Positions 10,744 through 20,176 of a stretch of DNA of 64,000 bases are shown here, piece after piece. The notes below the pieces were generated by a model. The model was not told where the DNA came from, searched no databases, and worked only from the letters and a program-made list of their open reading frames with translations. This stretch comes from Volucribacter psittacicida (GTDB lineage Bacteria > Pseudomonadota > Gammaproteobacteria > Enterobacterales > Pasteurellaceae). Made by a program: the position numbers and the translations under genes. The number at the start of each line of letters is the position of its first letter. The stretch's first letter is position 1. The stretch covers positions 52,064 to 116,063 of the forward strand of contig NZ_SMFT01000006.1 in NCBI RefSeq assembly GCF_004339025.1, given 5' to 3'.

Positions 10744-12216
10744 TTAATACCGTATTCCAAACTTATGTTTATAAATATAATAATCATCATCAGATAGAAC
10801 ATCGCTAGGATCAATTTTTATGCCTACATTTTTAAACTCATCGATAGCTTTTTTCTGCCAATTTAGATGAATATCATGTGTCAGTTCTATAGGAGCTATT
10901 CCATAAAAATTATTTAAGTCATAATATTTTTTGCTGTAATCTGTAATTCTCATCTCGGAAGGTAGATAAGACATTAATTTTAATTTAAAGCTATGAGTCC
11001 CTTCAATTAAATGGAAGTATTGATTATCTCTTGAGGTTTTTAATTTTAAATAAATAATTGATGCATGACCACTAACATTGGCAAAAGACATTAAACGTGC
11101 TTGCTGAGGATAGTATTGCTTTACATAATGAGAAGCATCTTGAGTTAAAAATAATCTTGATTCTAAAATTACTCCCGACCTTAACAGCCCTTCCATAAAA
11201 CACTTTCTTGGTTTAAACATTCTTTCCATATCAGAATTATGTTTATCTTTTGCACTTTGTTCTAAAATACTGAGGAATACTTTTAAATCATCGCCACTTA
11301 ACCAACTTTTCATAAGCTGGATACGTTTTTCGCCTAAAAAACTCCACCAACGCCGATATTTTTCGCCCTGAATACGCGGATCACCAGCAATTTCAAGTAC
11401 AATATTTTTCCAATATGCACTTATACCTTTATCTTCATAAGCAGAGCGATCTATTAATATCTCTAATATTTTATGCCCCAATAGAGAGTTTTCATCGTAT
11501 TTTGCTATAACGACTTGCTCTTTCACAATTTCTGCTAATACTGAATGATTTTTTCCTATTGGTATAGATTTTAACTTCTCAAGATAATATTTATGGTAAC
11601 AACGTTCAATAAAATCACCATCTCTCACATTTTCAAGCCCAAATTTTTGAATAATTTGTTCAAAATCAATATTATGCTGTTCAGCATAATTCACTAATTT
11701 AAGATCGGCATCTCTACAAAATAATAAATGTGCATTATCATAATAACAGGATAATGTTACCAATTTATTTTTAGATGATTCAATATGCAAGTTAAGTTGA
11801 TTAACAATAAAATCACATACTAAATTAAAATTACCTTTATTTTTAAAGTAATAATGATTATAAAATTTGAAAAATGAATTAATTAAGTTAATTAGTGATA
11901 ACTTGCTAATAGGATTACTAATAGTTAATAAATGTTCTAATAAAATATGATTGATGTGAATTCTCTGAACAAATTTTAAATTTAAGCATAATAGTTTTGT
12001 AATAACTCTAATATCAGCAGAGTTTTGTAAGATATGAGTAATATCCTCATATCTATTTAATTTTTCAATTATTTTCTGGCTATATTCTATTTCATCATGA
12101 TTAAAATTTAATACTTTTTGATTAAGTTCTTTTAATTTCACGATTGATTGCTTAATTTGAGTAAAATCATTTTCTGACCAAGGTCTAATACTAATTGATA
12201 ATTTAGGCAATTTCAT
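10744..12216 (-). CDS. zorC: Zorya type I protein ZorC, EH-signature domain protein
   Basis: Third gene of the operon. ZorC is a cytosolic type I component reported to bind DNA and to act with ZorD. The 490-residue protein is helical, without membrane segments. Its C-terminal half fits the EH-signature family: a DPRIQ...WW..FL stretch (about 279-294), IEGTHSF (E405, H408) and LTHDIH (H447, H450). E405 and H447 have about the same spacing as the two signature residues I recall for E. coli ZorC. The gene starts 3 bases after zorB and ends directly against zorD, so expression is tightly coupled. The N-terminal 250 residues resemble nothing I recognise. Assignment rests on context plus these motifs. 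Confidence 0.85.
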   Translation of the reverse strand: MKLPKLSISIRPWSENDFTQIKQSIVKLKELNQKVLNFNHDEIEYSQKIIEKLNRYEDITHILQNSADIRVITKLLCLNLKFVQRIHINHILLEHLLTISNPISKLSLINLINSFFKFYNHYYFKNKGNFNLVCDFIVNQLNLHIESSKNKLVTLSCYYDNAHLLFCRDADLKLVNYAEQHNIDFEQIIQKFGLENVRDGDFIERCYHKYYLEKLKSIPIGKNHSVLAEIVKEQVVIAKYDENSLLGHKILEILIDRSAYEDKGISAYWKNIVLEIAGDPRIQGEKYRRWWSFLGEKRIQLMKSWLSGDDLKVFLSILEQSAKDKHNSDMERMFKPRKCFMEGLLRSGVILESRLFLTQDASHYVKQYYPQQARLMSFANVSGHASIIYLKLKTSRDNQYFHLIEGTHSFKLKLMSYLPSEMRITDYSKKYYDLNNFYGIAPIELTHDIHLNWQKKAIDEFKNVGIKIDPSDVLSDDDYYIYKHKFGIRY

Positions 12217-12219
12217 AGG

Positions 12220-12978
12220 CTAAAATTTTTCTTGAATCGCTTGAAAATCAATAATAGAGGGCTTTTTCACCGTAATGCGGATATCAATACGCCGATTTTT
12301 TTTATGGCATTCTTCGTCATCGATGGCACAATCCATTCTAGCTAATCTAGTATCTGCATAACCACTGACTGAGAATAAATTATGGCCAGTATGATTTTTC
12401 ATTTGTTTTAATTGTTCTCCCATCTCAAGTTTTGTTGTCCAGTAATACCAAACAGATACTGCTCTTGAAGTAGATAAATCCCAATTTCCTCTCGGATTAA
12501 AACGGAAAGGATTACTATCTGTATGCCCTTCAATAAAAATTGTGTCTAAATATTGCCAACGTTGTTGTTTCTGAATATGTTGATAAATAACCGTACCTAT
12601 TTGCTCCACAACTTGCTCTGCCTCAACAGGAATCTCAGCGCTACTTGAAGCAAAGGCTAAGGCTTGTTCAGGAATTCTTAATACCGTATCATTATCTGCA
12701 ATTTCTACAGGAATATTGTTTTGAATAAGTTCTTGTTCTATTTCTCTTAAGAGATCTTGGCGAATACTTTCAGCCTTTGTTAAATCAATAATATCTTGGC
12801 TAATTTCATCTCTTTTGTTTTTTAATTCTTCCTGTAAATGTGTTAATTGCAAAATTAAGGTGGCAGTAGCAAGGATAAAAATCACTAACAAACTTGCCAT
12901 AATATCCGAAAAAGACATCCAATATGGATTCTCTTCATCAACCGATACTGCTGATTGACTTCTTCTTAACAATCCCAT
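12220..12978 (-). CDS. zorB: Zorya motor stator protein ZorB (MotB/OmpA-like)
   Basis: Forms with ZorA an inner-membrane, ion-driven rotary complex anchored to peptidoglycan. The 252-residue protein has a short cytoplasmic N-terminus, one transmembrane helix (about 24-45) that begins with SDIMASLLVIF and carries the key ion-translocating aspartate at residue 25, a coiled linker, and a C-terminal OmpA-like peptidoglycan-binding domain (about 110-235) with FIEGHTDSNPF and NWDLSTSRA. These match MotB-type stators. It begins 9 bases after the zorA stop. Two cysteine-containing turns (CAIDDEECHKK) near residue 220 could form a periplasmic disulphide. Confidence 0.93.
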   Translation of the reverse strand: MGLLRRSQSAVSVDEENPYWMSFSDIMASLLVIFILATATLILQLTHLQEELKNKRDEISQDIIDLTKAESIRQDLLREIEQELIQNNIPVEIADNDTVLRIPEQALAFASSSAEIPVEAEQVVEQIGTVIYQHIQKQQRWQYLDTIFIEGHTDSNPFRFNPRGNWDLSTSRAVSVWYYWTTKLEMGEQLKQMKNHTGHNLFSVSGYADTRLARMDCAIDDEECHKKNRRIDIRITVKKPSIIDFQAIQEKF

Positions 12979-12987
12979 ATAGCCCCA

Positions 12988-15435
12988 TTATTTTTTCATT
13001 CTATTTTTAGTGTCAATTTCATCAACAACTGCACTTAAAGTCTGAACAGCAGTTGTCATCGTAGAAGTATATTCATTGGTTTGACTATTCCATTGATTAA
13101 GTCGATCATTAATTTGAGCTTCAACTTGGTGAGAATATTTTGTTAATAAATCGCTTATTTGATCATTTAATTCCGCAAGATGTTGTTTTAACTCTATCGG
13201 TAAACGACTAAAATGTTGGCTCACTAAGTTAAAACCTTCTTTAGAGCTTTCAGCAGCTTGTCTCATTTTTTCTACGGAGTTTTCCATTTCCGTATTAGTT
13301 ATAGATAATTTATCTATCACTTGATTAAACGTTGTTGAAGTTTGATGATTCTGCTGAGTAACTTGACTAACCATCGCGAATATTTGAGAAAGTTCTTGTC
13401 CAAATTGTTGAATACTTGAAGTTAAATAGCGAGATAATGAAGAAAATTCACCAGAAGATGAGTGAATGTTCTCGGATAGGGTTTTAAACTCTACCAACAT
13501 TTTACCATTGCTCTCAACCAAGCCTGCAAAACTTTCTGTTAATTGAGTAAGGCTCATTGATAACTGTTGATTTTGTTGATCCTGTATTTGTAATAAAACA
13601 TTCACATCTTTTAATAAGCTAGATTGTGATTGTTGTGATTGAGATACTAATTCTGTCAACTGGCGCTGACGTTGTTCATTTTTATGTTGTTGAGACTCAA
13701 TGCTTGCAGTTAATGCTGTTTCAACAGATTTCAACATTTCTCCCTGTTGAGTATTTAAATTCTCCAATAAATTTACTAATTTATTAGAAAAGGCTTCATT
13801 AGCTTGCGTTAATTGCTCTTGATGCTTCGCTTCTCTTGAATGTTGCTGTTCCTGTTGCTCTCGTAGGTTTTGGCTTAACATTTCTGTCATACTTGCATTT
13901 TGTTGACTAAAATTATCCAGTAAATTCATTAAATTATTAGAAAACGCTTCATTGGCTTGCGTTAATTGTTCTTGATGCTTCGCTTCTCTTGAATGTTGCT
14001 GTTCCTGTTGCTCTCGTAGGTTTTGGCTTAACATTTCTGTCATACTTGCGTTTTGTTGACTAAAGTTCTCCAATAAATTCACTAATTTATCAGAGAATGC
14101 TTGATTAGTTTGTGTTAACTGTTCTTGATGCTTCGCCGCTCTTAATTGTTGTTGAGTTAATTGTTCTCGTAAGTTTTGACTTAGCGTCTCTGTCATATTT
14201 GCATTTTGTTGGTTAAAATTATCTAACATCATCTGCAAATTAGTCGTAAATTTCTCAATCGTTTGAGTTATTTCCGATAGGCTGGTTGAACTACTTTGTG
14301 ACTGCTGTTCTATATGCTTACTTAAACTTAATTGCATTTGTTCAACCATATGGCTATTTTGTGAGGTTATTTCGCTAAATTGCCCTTTGAGGTCTTGAGC
14401 AAAATTGCTTAAATGTTCCATCATCATTTCTGAACTTTTTGCTAATGTGGAACTTGCTTGATGAATCGCCTCTTTTTGTGTTTCTCCAGCAGAGCCAAAT
14501 TTATCTAAGAAATTTTCAATTAAAGTACTTAATGCTTCTTGAGAACCTTGACTTGCATTATTGGCTATTTTATCTAAAGTGGTATGCAAACTAGATACGA
14601 TACTCTCACTAATGGTTTGTGAAGCTGTATCCATGACTTTTTGCATTTCATTTCCAATTTTTTCACTTAACCCCGCTAAGATATCCTTGCTTGCTTTTGT
14701 TTCTAGTTCTAAATTGAGCAGGCTTTCTTCTGCCATTTTATTTCTAAATAATGCTGAAGCTTTATTCTGTAATTTGGTAATTTCTTTACGAATGACTTTC
14801 TCACATACTTTTTCAAAGAGATTAAATATAAAGCTAGTAGCAACGCCCCAAACAGAGGTCATAAAAGCCACAGTAGCGCCATTAATCACCGTTGCAATAC
14901 CTTGTTGAATTTTATCCGCGTCAGATAATTCGATCCCAGCAAGCCCTATTTGTAAACCACTAAATGTCCCCAATACCCCTATTGCAGTCAACATTCCTGG
15001 CACAGCAGCAAATAATCGACTTTCAATTAATCCTTGAGCTAGGGTATGACTGTTGAAGAAATGACTTGCATCTAATGATGAGTAAATATTACCTGATTCA
15101 GTTTTAATTAATGAATTATCGTATTCACGCCAAAGATAAAGATATTTTTGCCACTTTTTATTACTTTCTATCTCTCTGGTGATTTCACGCACTTTATTCG
15201 CTTTCTCATTAATATTTACTTGAGAGATTTCATCTATTCTTTTCTTATAAAATCTTATTTTTCCCAAAATGCTATAACTTTTATGTATCACACATAGTCC
15301 AAAGAAAAGCATAACGCCTAGAGTGATAGCAACAATCAATGCACTAAAGCCATCAGTGGTTGTCCACCCATTAGTAAATAATTCAGAAAAATTTGGAATA
15401 AGAAGGTTAAAATCAATCGTAGTGTTACTAGACAT
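12988..15435 (-). CDS. zorA: Zorya motor protein ZorA (MotA-like with long tail)
   Basis: Membrane motor subunit; in studied Zorya systems a ZorA5ZorB2 complex carries a long intracellular tail that conveys the phage-infection signal to effectors. The 815-residue protein has a transmembrane segment near 28-50, two MotA/ExbB-like segments (about 138-170 and 176-207, with GVLGTFSGLQIGL) and then about 600 residues of Gln/Ser-rich coiled coil. Inside the tail, residues 402-554 are three tandem 51-residue repeats. First gene of the operon, divergent from the XRE regulator. It is larger than many ZorA proteins because of the tail. Sequence shows domains and repeats; signalling is family knowledge. 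Confidence 0.92.
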   Translation of the reverse strand: MSSNTTIDFNLLIPNFSELFTNGWTTTDGFSALIVAITLGVMLFFGLCVIHKSYSILGKIRFYKKRIDEISQVNINEKANKVREITREIESNKKWQKYLYLWREYDNSLIKTESGNIYSSLDASHFFNSHTLAQGLIESRLFAAVPGMLTAIGVLGTFSGLQIGLAGIELSDADKIQQGIATVINGATVAFMTSVWGVATSFIFNLFEKVCEKVIRKEITKLQNKASALFRNKMAEESLLNLELETKASKDILAGLSEKIGNEMQKVMDTASQTISESIVSSLHTTLDKIANNASQGSQEALSTLIENFLDKFGSAGETQKEAIHQASSTLAKSSEMMMEHLSNFAQDLKGQFSEITSQNSHMVEQMQLSLSKHIEQQSQSSSTSLSEITQTIEKFTTNLQMMLDNFNQQNANMTETLSQNLREQLTQQQLRAAKHQEQLTQTNQAFSDKLVNLLENFSQQNASMTEMLSQNLREQQEQQHSREAKHQEQLTQANEAFSNNLMNLLDNFSQQNASMTEMLSQNLREQQEQQHSREAKHQEQLTQANEAFSNKLVNLLENLNTQQGEMLKSVETALTASIESQQHKNEQRQRQLTELVSQSQQSQSSLLKDVNVLLQIQDQQNQQLSMSLTQLTESFAGLVESNGKMLVEFKTLSENIHSSSGEFSSLSRYLTSSIQQFGQELSQIFAMVSQVTQQNHQTSTTFNQVIDKLSITNTEMENSVEKMRQAAESSKEGFNLVSQHFSRLPIELKQHLAELNDQISDLLTKYSHQVEAQINDRLNQWNSQTNEYTSTMTTAVQTLSAVVDEIDTKNRMKK
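13774..14232 (-). repeat. Three tandem 153-bp repeats in the zorA tail
   Basis: The period is exactly 153 bp (51 codons), seen by the recurrence of a GCTTGATT/GCTTCATT word at 13793, 13946 and 14099. Units 1 and 2 on the plus strand are nearly identical at the DNA level; the third is more diverged. Each encodes a segment starting NLL(E/D)NFSQQNASMTEML. The repeats keep the reading frame, so unit gain or loss would only change tail length. Confidence 0.9.
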
Positions 15436-15568
15436 AATTCTTTAAGTTAAGGTTAGATAAAGTTAATTAAAGAGTATTTGTAAAAATTCTACACATTAAT
15501 TGCAATTCATACAAGAGTAAAAATAAAAGATCATATCTAAAAAAGCGTAGTGGAAGGTATGAAGGCAG

Positions 15569-15943
15569 ATGGCAAAACTAGTTGCAGTGGATATTGATAA
15601 AGCAATAGGAAAAAGAATTCAATTAAGACGTAGAGAGTTAGGTTACTCCGCTGACAAACTCTCTGAGTTAATAGGTATATCTCAACAACAATTATCACGT
15701 TATGAGCGTGGTGCCAATAAAATTAATGTTGCTCACTTAGTTAATATTGCTGTTTACTTAGATACTCCCATTAGTTGGTTTTTTCTGGATTGTAAAATAG
15801 AAAATAATAATATTATTAACCCCCAGCTCAGTCTCAACAATGATGATTTAAAAATACGTTTACATCAACATTGGGAAAATTTATCTAATGAACAAAAAAA
15901 GAATTTCATTAAATTTTTAGATTCAATTTCTCCAATTATATAA
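15569..15943 (+). CDS. XRE-family helix-turn-helix regulator beside the Zorya operon
   Basis: A 124-residue protein with a Cro/C1-type helix-turn-helix (about residues 12-68: IQLRRRELGYSADKLSELIG, then QQQLSRYERG) and a short C-terminal helical region. It is transcribed away from zorA across a 133-bp AT-rich gap, the usual geometry for a regulator of its neighbour. A weak ribosome site (GAAGG) precedes the ATG. No catalytic domain is present. A role in holding zorABCD in check is inferred from position only. It could be a remnant of a mobile element instead, but no integrase or toxin lies nearby. Confidence 0.8.
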   Translation: MAKLVAVDIDKAIGKRIQLRRRELGYSADKLSELIGISQQQLSRYERGANKINVAHLVNIAVYLDTPISWFFLDCKIENNNIINPQLSLNNDDLKIRLHQHWENLSNEQKKNFIKFLDSISPII

Positions 15944-16044
15944 TAATAAAAATCCTATTTCTTATTAGTCAACGCTCTTTCTAATTAATACCATATAACT
16001 ATAAACCTGTCCCTTATTCACATTATAGTCTCTCCATTTTAGAA

Positions 16045-16150
16045 TATAGTATTCTCAATTAAAAATGAGATAAGGTGGTATGTTGGAAGATAGTACAGGT
16101 AGTACAGTGAGGCGTACCAACGCTGTATCATTTTAAAGTGAGGGGGTATA
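16045..16150 (-). repeat. 106-bp palindromic MITE-like repeat, copy 2 (reverse orientation)
   Basis: Starts TATAGTAT and ends at TATA 16150. It is exactly 106 bp and is the reverse-complement layout of copy 1. It is more diverged, but keeps the internal words for GGTGGTAT...GTACAGGTAGTAC...CGTACCAACGC. The start of a second partial copy (TATAGTCTCTCC) lies just upstream at 16024, suggesting insertion of one copy beside or into another. The repeat fills much of the 437-bp gap between the XRE gene and clpB; the rest is AT-rich and holds the clpB promoter. Confidence 0.8.
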
Positions 16151-16273
16151 GTACGGTGTGAGCACGCTTTGCCATAGAATTTTCAGTCATTTTATCTTAT
16201 TTTTAAATTGATACATTGAAACAGTTATAAAGATCAAAAGAGCGGTCATTTTTTAAAAAATTTTTCTTTTTCC

Positions 16274-16300
16274 CTTGAATTATGCTTATTAGTACCCACT
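16274..16300 (+). promoter_or_regulatory. Sigma-32 (heat-shock) type promoter for clpB
   Basis: CTTGAA at 16274-16279, a 15-bp spacer, then CCCACTTA starting at 16295. This fits the RpoH promoter pattern (CTTGAAA, 13-15 bp, CCCCATNT) with mismatches in the -10 element. It lies about 80 bases before clpB, a classic RpoH regulon gene, and no equally good sigma-70 promoter was noticed between. Confidence 0.6.
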
Positions 16301-16380
16301 TACATAAACAAAGTCAATGATAGGATTGATTTAATGAATATCATTATTTAACGGAATAGTAAGACAGAGAGGAAAAACAG

Positions 16381-18951
16381 ATGAATATAGAAAAATTTAC
16401 CACCAAATTTCAACAAGCCTTGGCTGAGGCGCAATCTTTGGCATTAGGCAAAGATAACCAATTTATTGAACCTGTACATTTAATGCTGGCGTTGTTAGAT
16501 CAACAAGGCGGCTCAGTTGCTCCGATTCTGACTGCAAGTGGGGTAAATGTTGCTAAGTTGCGAAATGAGCTTACACAAGCATTAACAAAATTGCCGCAGG
16601 TATCGGGTTCGGGGGGTAATGTTCAGGTATCAAATAATTTAGTTAGATTATTAAACTTATGCGATAAAATCGCACAGCAACAACAAGATAAATTTATTTC
16701 TTCTGAGCTATTCTTATTGGCAGCCTTAGAAGAAAAAGGAGAATTAAGTTCAATTTTACACAGAGTCGGCGTGCAAAAAGCACGTTTACAACAAGCTATT
16801 GAACAAATTCGGGGAGGACAAAACGTGAATGATCAAAATGCGGAAGAAAACCGTCAGGCTTTAGAAAAATATACTATTGATTTAACCGCTCGTGCAGAAG
16901 CGGGTAAGTTAGATCCTGTGATTGGGCGTGATGAAGAAATTCGCCGAACCATTCAGGTATTACAACGCCGTACCAAAAATAATCCTGTATTAATTGGTGA
17001 ACCTGGGGTAGGGAAAACGGCGATTGTGGAAGGCTTAGCTCAACGTATCGTTAATGGTGAAGTGCCAGAGGGATTAAAAAACAAACGCGTGTTATCCCTT
17101 GATATGGGTGCCTTGATTGCAGGGGCAAAATTCCGTGGCGAATTTGAAGAACGTTTAAAAGCGGTATTAAAAGAGTTAGCCAAAGAGGAAGGGCGTATCA
17201 TCTTATTTATTGATGAAATCCATACGATGGTGGGTGCGGGTAAATCTGATGGTGCGATGGATGCAGGTAATTTATTAAAACCGTCTTTAGCACGTGGGGA
17301 GTTACATTGTGTTGGTGCTACAACACTAGATGAATACCGCCAATATATTGAAAAAGACGCTGCACTTGAACGCCGTTTCCAAAAAGTATTTGTAGGCGAA
17401 CCGAGTGTTGAGGATACCATTGCGATTTTGCGTGGTTTAAAAGAGCGGTATGAAATTCATCATCATGTACAAATTACCGATCCAGCGATTGTAGCGGCGG
17501 CAACCTTGTCTAACCGTTATATTACCGATCGTCAATTACCTGATAAAGCCATTGATTTAATTGATGAGGCGGCGAGTTCCATTCGTATGGAAATTGATTC
17601 TAAACCACAGCCATTGGATCGCCTTGATCGCCGTATAATCCAATTAAAATTGGAACAACAAGCCTTGAAAAAAGAGGAAGATGAGGCAAGCCGTAAACGT
17701 TTAGCCATGCTAGAACAAGAATTAGCAGAAAAAGAACGTGAGTATGCGGAATTGGAAGAAGTGTGGAAAAGCGAAAAAGCCGCGCTTTCTGGTACACAAC
17801 ATATTAAAGCTGAACTAGATAATGCGAAAACTCAAATGGAGCAAGCTCGCCGCGTGGGTGATCTCAATAAAATGTCAGAATTGCAATATGGCGTGATACC
17901 GTCCTTAGAGAAACAGCTTGCTCAAGCGGAATCAAGTGAAGGCAAAGAGATGAAATTACTCCGCTATCGTGTTACTGATGAAGAAATCGCAGAAGTGCTA
18001 TCAAGAGCAACAGGGATTCCAGTGGCAAAAATGATGGAGGGCGAAAAAGAAAAATTATTGAGGATGGAGCAAGAATTACATAAACGCGTTATTGGGCAAA
18101 ATGAAGCGGTTGAAGCGGTTGCAAATGCAATTCGCCGTAGCCGAGCAGGCTTAGCGGATCCAAATCGCCCTATTGGTTCTTTCCTATTCCTCGGGCCAAC
18201 AGGGGTAGGTAAAACAGAGCTTTGCAAAACTTTAGCCAATTTCTTGTTTGATGATGAAAACGCAATGGTGCGGATTGATATGTCTGAATTTATGGAAAAA
18301 CACAGCGTTTCTCGTCTTGTGGGTGCTCCACCGGGATATGTGGGCTATGAAGAAGGGGGATATTTAACTGAGGCTGTACGCCGCCGCCCTTATTCTGTTG
18401 TCTTGCTTGATGAAGTAGAAAAAGCTCACGCTGATGTGTTTAATATCCTATTGCAAGTGTTAGATGATGGACGTTTAACTGATGGGCAGGGGCGTACTGT
18501 AGATTTCCGTAATACAGTGGTGATTATGACTTCTAACTTAGGCTCTGACTTAATTCAAAATCATCAGCAGGAAAGCTATGATGAAATGAAAATGCTAGTG
18601 ATGTCAGTGGTAGGACAACATTTCCGTCCAGAGTTTATTAACCGTATTGATGAATGTGTGGTATTCCATCCATTAGCGAAAGAGAATATCAAAGCCATTG
18701 CAACTATTCAATTACAACGGTTAAGTAAACGAATGGAAAGCCATGGCTACCATATTGTGTTTAGTGAGGCATTATTAGATTTTATCAGCGAAGTGGGTTA
18801 CGATCCTGTTTATGGGGCAAGACCATTAAAACGAGCAATCCAACAAGAAGTTGAAAATCCATTAGCACAACAAATTTTATCAGGTCAGGTTCTACCAACA
18901 AAAACTGTAACGGTAGATTATGAACAAGGTAATGTGGTTGTTAAACAATAA
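16381..18951 (+). CDS. clpB: Disaggregating chaperone ClpB (Hsp100)
   Basis: Hexameric AAA+ chaperone that pulls polypeptides out of aggregates together with DnaK/DnaJ/GrpE. The 856 residues contain the double-Clp N-domain (1-150), nucleotide-binding domain 1 with GEPGVGKT (about 204-211) and IDEIHTM, the middle coiled-coil domain (about 405-525) that distinguishes ClpB from ClpA, nucleotide-binding domain 2 with GPTGVGKT (about 604-611), and the C-terminal D2-small domain. Normal length. A methionine (MRVEQ-like GKEKLL) region could offer an internal start, but none is annotated. A heat-shock promoter precedes it and a strong terminator follows. No USS was found inside. Confidence 0.97.
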   Translation: MNIEKFTTKFQQALAEAQSLALGKDNQFIEPVHLMLALLDQQGGSVAPILTASGVNVAKLRNELTQALTKLPQVSGSGGNVQVSNNLVRLLNLCDKIAQQQQDKFISSELFLLAALEEKGELSSILHRVGVQKARLQQAIEQIRGGQNVNDQNAEENRQALEKYTIDLTARAEAGKLDPVIGRDEEIRRTIQVLQRRTKNNPVLIGEPGVGKTAIVEGLAQRIVNGEVPEGLKNKRVLSLDMGALIAGAKFRGEFEERLKAVLKELAKEEGRIILFIDEIHTMVGAGKSDGAMDAGNLLKPSLARGELHCVGATTLDEYRQYIEKDAALERRFQKVFVGEPSVEDTIAILRGLKERYEIHHHVQITDPAIVAAATLSNRYITDRQLPDKAIDLIDEAASSIRMEIDSKPQPLDRLDRRIIQLKLEQQALKKEEDEASRKRLAMLEQELAEKEREYAELEEVWKSEKAALSGTQHIKAELDNAKTQMEQARRVGDLNKMSELQYGVIPSLEKQLAQAESSEGKEMKLLRYRVTDEEIAEVLSRATGIPVAKMMEGEKEKLLRMEQELHKRVIGQNEAVEAVANAIRRSRAGLADPNRPIGSFLFLGPTGVGKTELCKTLANFLFDDENAMVRIDMSEFMEKHSVSRLVGAPPGYVGYEEGGYLTEAVRRRPYSVVLLDEVEKAHADVFNILLQVLDDGRLTDGQGRTVDFRNTVVIMTSNLGSDLIQNHQQESYDEMKMLVMSVVGQHFRPEFINRIDECVVFHPLAKENIKAIATIQLQRLSKRMESHGYHIVFSEALLDFISEVGYDPVYGARPLKRAIQQEVENPLAQQILSGQVLPTKTVTVDYEQGNVVVKQ

Positions 18952-18970
18952 ATCATATAAATGAAGATTA

Positions 18971-18993
18971 AGCGGGCGTTTGCCCGCTTTTAT
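18971..18993 (+). terminator. Rho-independent terminator after clpB
   Basis: The stem AGCGGGC / GCCCGCT with a GTTT-type loop is followed by TTTTATTTTT, 20 bases after the clpB stop codon. Confidence 0.88.
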
Positions 18994-18996
18994 TTT

Positions 18997-19078
18997 TATC
19001 ATCGTCCTACTTTAAAATGAGATAGCGTCGCTATGTCTTGCTGTATCGCTTTGTTCTATTTTAAATTGAAATAAATAT
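18997..19078 (+). repeat. Shortened, degenerate copy of the 106-bp repeat (copy 3)
   Basis: It keeps the left end (ATCGTCCTACTTTAAAATGA) and right end (TTTTAAATTGAAATAAATATA) of the family, but the core is shortened to about 82 bp overall. A further fragment (TGTATCATTTTTAAAG) lies at about 19096-19112. It is located between the clpB terminator and galU. Confidence 0.65.
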
Positions 19079-19237
19079 ATCAAAAGTGTTTCCGTTGTAT
19101 CATTTTTAAAGAGGGATAACTATGAAATGATGATATTTTTAATTACTTTTATATTTTATTTTTCCTAATCATGCTAGAATTTTGGCGATTTAAGTAATAT
19201 AAAAATATTATGTCTTTATAAAATTTGAGGATAAAAA

Positions 19238-20131
19238 ATGAAAGCAATTATTCCTGTTGCAGGATTAGGAACCAGAATGTTGCCAGCGACTAAGGCAATT
19301 CCTAAAGAAATGCTGACCATTGCGGATAAACCGCTTATTCAATATATTGTGAATGAATGTGTTGCAGCAGGTATTAAAGAAATTGTCTTGGTAACCCATT
19401 CATCAAAAAATGCTATAGAAAATCATTTTGATACTTCTTTTGAATTAGAAACAATGCTAGAAAAACGGGTTAAGCGTCAATTACTTGATGAAGTGCGGTC
19501 TATTTGCCCTAAAGATGTTACCATTATGCACGTGCGTCAAGGCAATGCTAAAGGACTAGGACATGCCGTATTATGTGGGCGCCCATTAGTGGGTAATGAA
19601 CCTTTTGCTGTTGTATTACCTGATGTATTGTTGGCAGATTTTAGTGCTGATCAACGCAAAGAAAATCTCAGCGCAATGATTACTCGTTTTCAACAAACAC
19701 AAGCAAGCCAAATCATGGTTAGACCGGTAGAAATGCAAGAAGTCAGTAGTTATGGCATTGCAGATTGTAATAATGTGCCATTGAGTGCGGGAGAAAGCGT
19801 CAAAATTAAATCTATTGTTGAAAAACCCGCTATTGAACAAGCTCCCTCAAACCTTGCTGTTGTAGGACGCTATGTATTCTCAGCAAGTATTTGGGATTTA
19901 TTGGAGAAAACACCTGTGGGTGTTGGTGATGAAATTCAATTAACCGATGCCATTGATATGTTGCTTGAAAAAGAACCTGTTGAAGCCTTTCATATGACAG
20001 GTGAAACCTTTGATTGCGGTGATAAGTTAGGTTATATGCAAGCCTTTGTTGAATACAGTTTACAACATGATAAATTAGGTAGTGAGTTTAAACAGTATTT
20101 AAAATCTTTGTCTACTAAGTTATTAGATTAA
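19238..20131 (+). CDS. galU: UTP-glucose-1-phosphate uridylyltransferase GalU
   Basis: Makes UDP-glucose from UTP and glucose-1-phosphate, the donor for lipooligosaccharide, capsule and galactose metabolism. The 297-residue protein opens with the nucleotidyltransferase signature [18 protein letters not shown] (about residues 8-25) and has the sugar-binding VEKP (about 194-197) and GDEIQLTDA motifs. Length is typical. A ribosome site (GAGGAT) lies upstream. It is a single gene convergent with metL and shares a terminator with it. A USS lies at 19491-19499. Confidence 0.95.
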   Translation: MKAIIPVAGLGTRMLPATKAIPKEMLTIADKPLIQYIVNECVAAGIKEIVLVTHSSKNAIENHFDTSFELETMLEKRVKRQLLDEVRSICPKDVTIMHVRQGNAKGLGHAVLCGRPLVGNEPFAVVLPDVLLADFSADQRKENLSAMITRFQQTQASQIMVRPVEMQEVSSYGIADCNNVPLSAGESVKIKSIVEKPAIEQAPSNLAVVGRYVFSASIWDLLEKTPVGVGDEIQLTDAIDMLLEKEPVEAFHMTGETFDCGDKLGYMQAFVEYSLQHDKLGSEFKQYLKSLSTKLLD

Positions 20132-20144
20132 TAGTATTGACGAT

Positions 20145-20176
20145 AAATTACCCAACTTATTCGTTGGGTAATTTTT
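20145..20176. terminator. Bidirectional terminator between galU and metL
   Basis: The 12-bp stem AAATTACCCAAC / GTTGGGTAATTT with a 6-base loop has A/T tracts on both sides. It follows galU by 14 bases and reaches the metL stop codon, so it can end both convergent transcripts. Confidence 0.85.

Noticed and set aside
13774..14232. CRISPR-like array in the 13.8-14.2 kb repeats
   Set aside because: The period is 153 bp with no unique spacers, and the repeats are in frame within zorA; they are coding tandem repeats.
17040..17420. Long minus-strand frames inside clpB
   Set aside because: They are shadows of the strongly conserved clpB coding strand.
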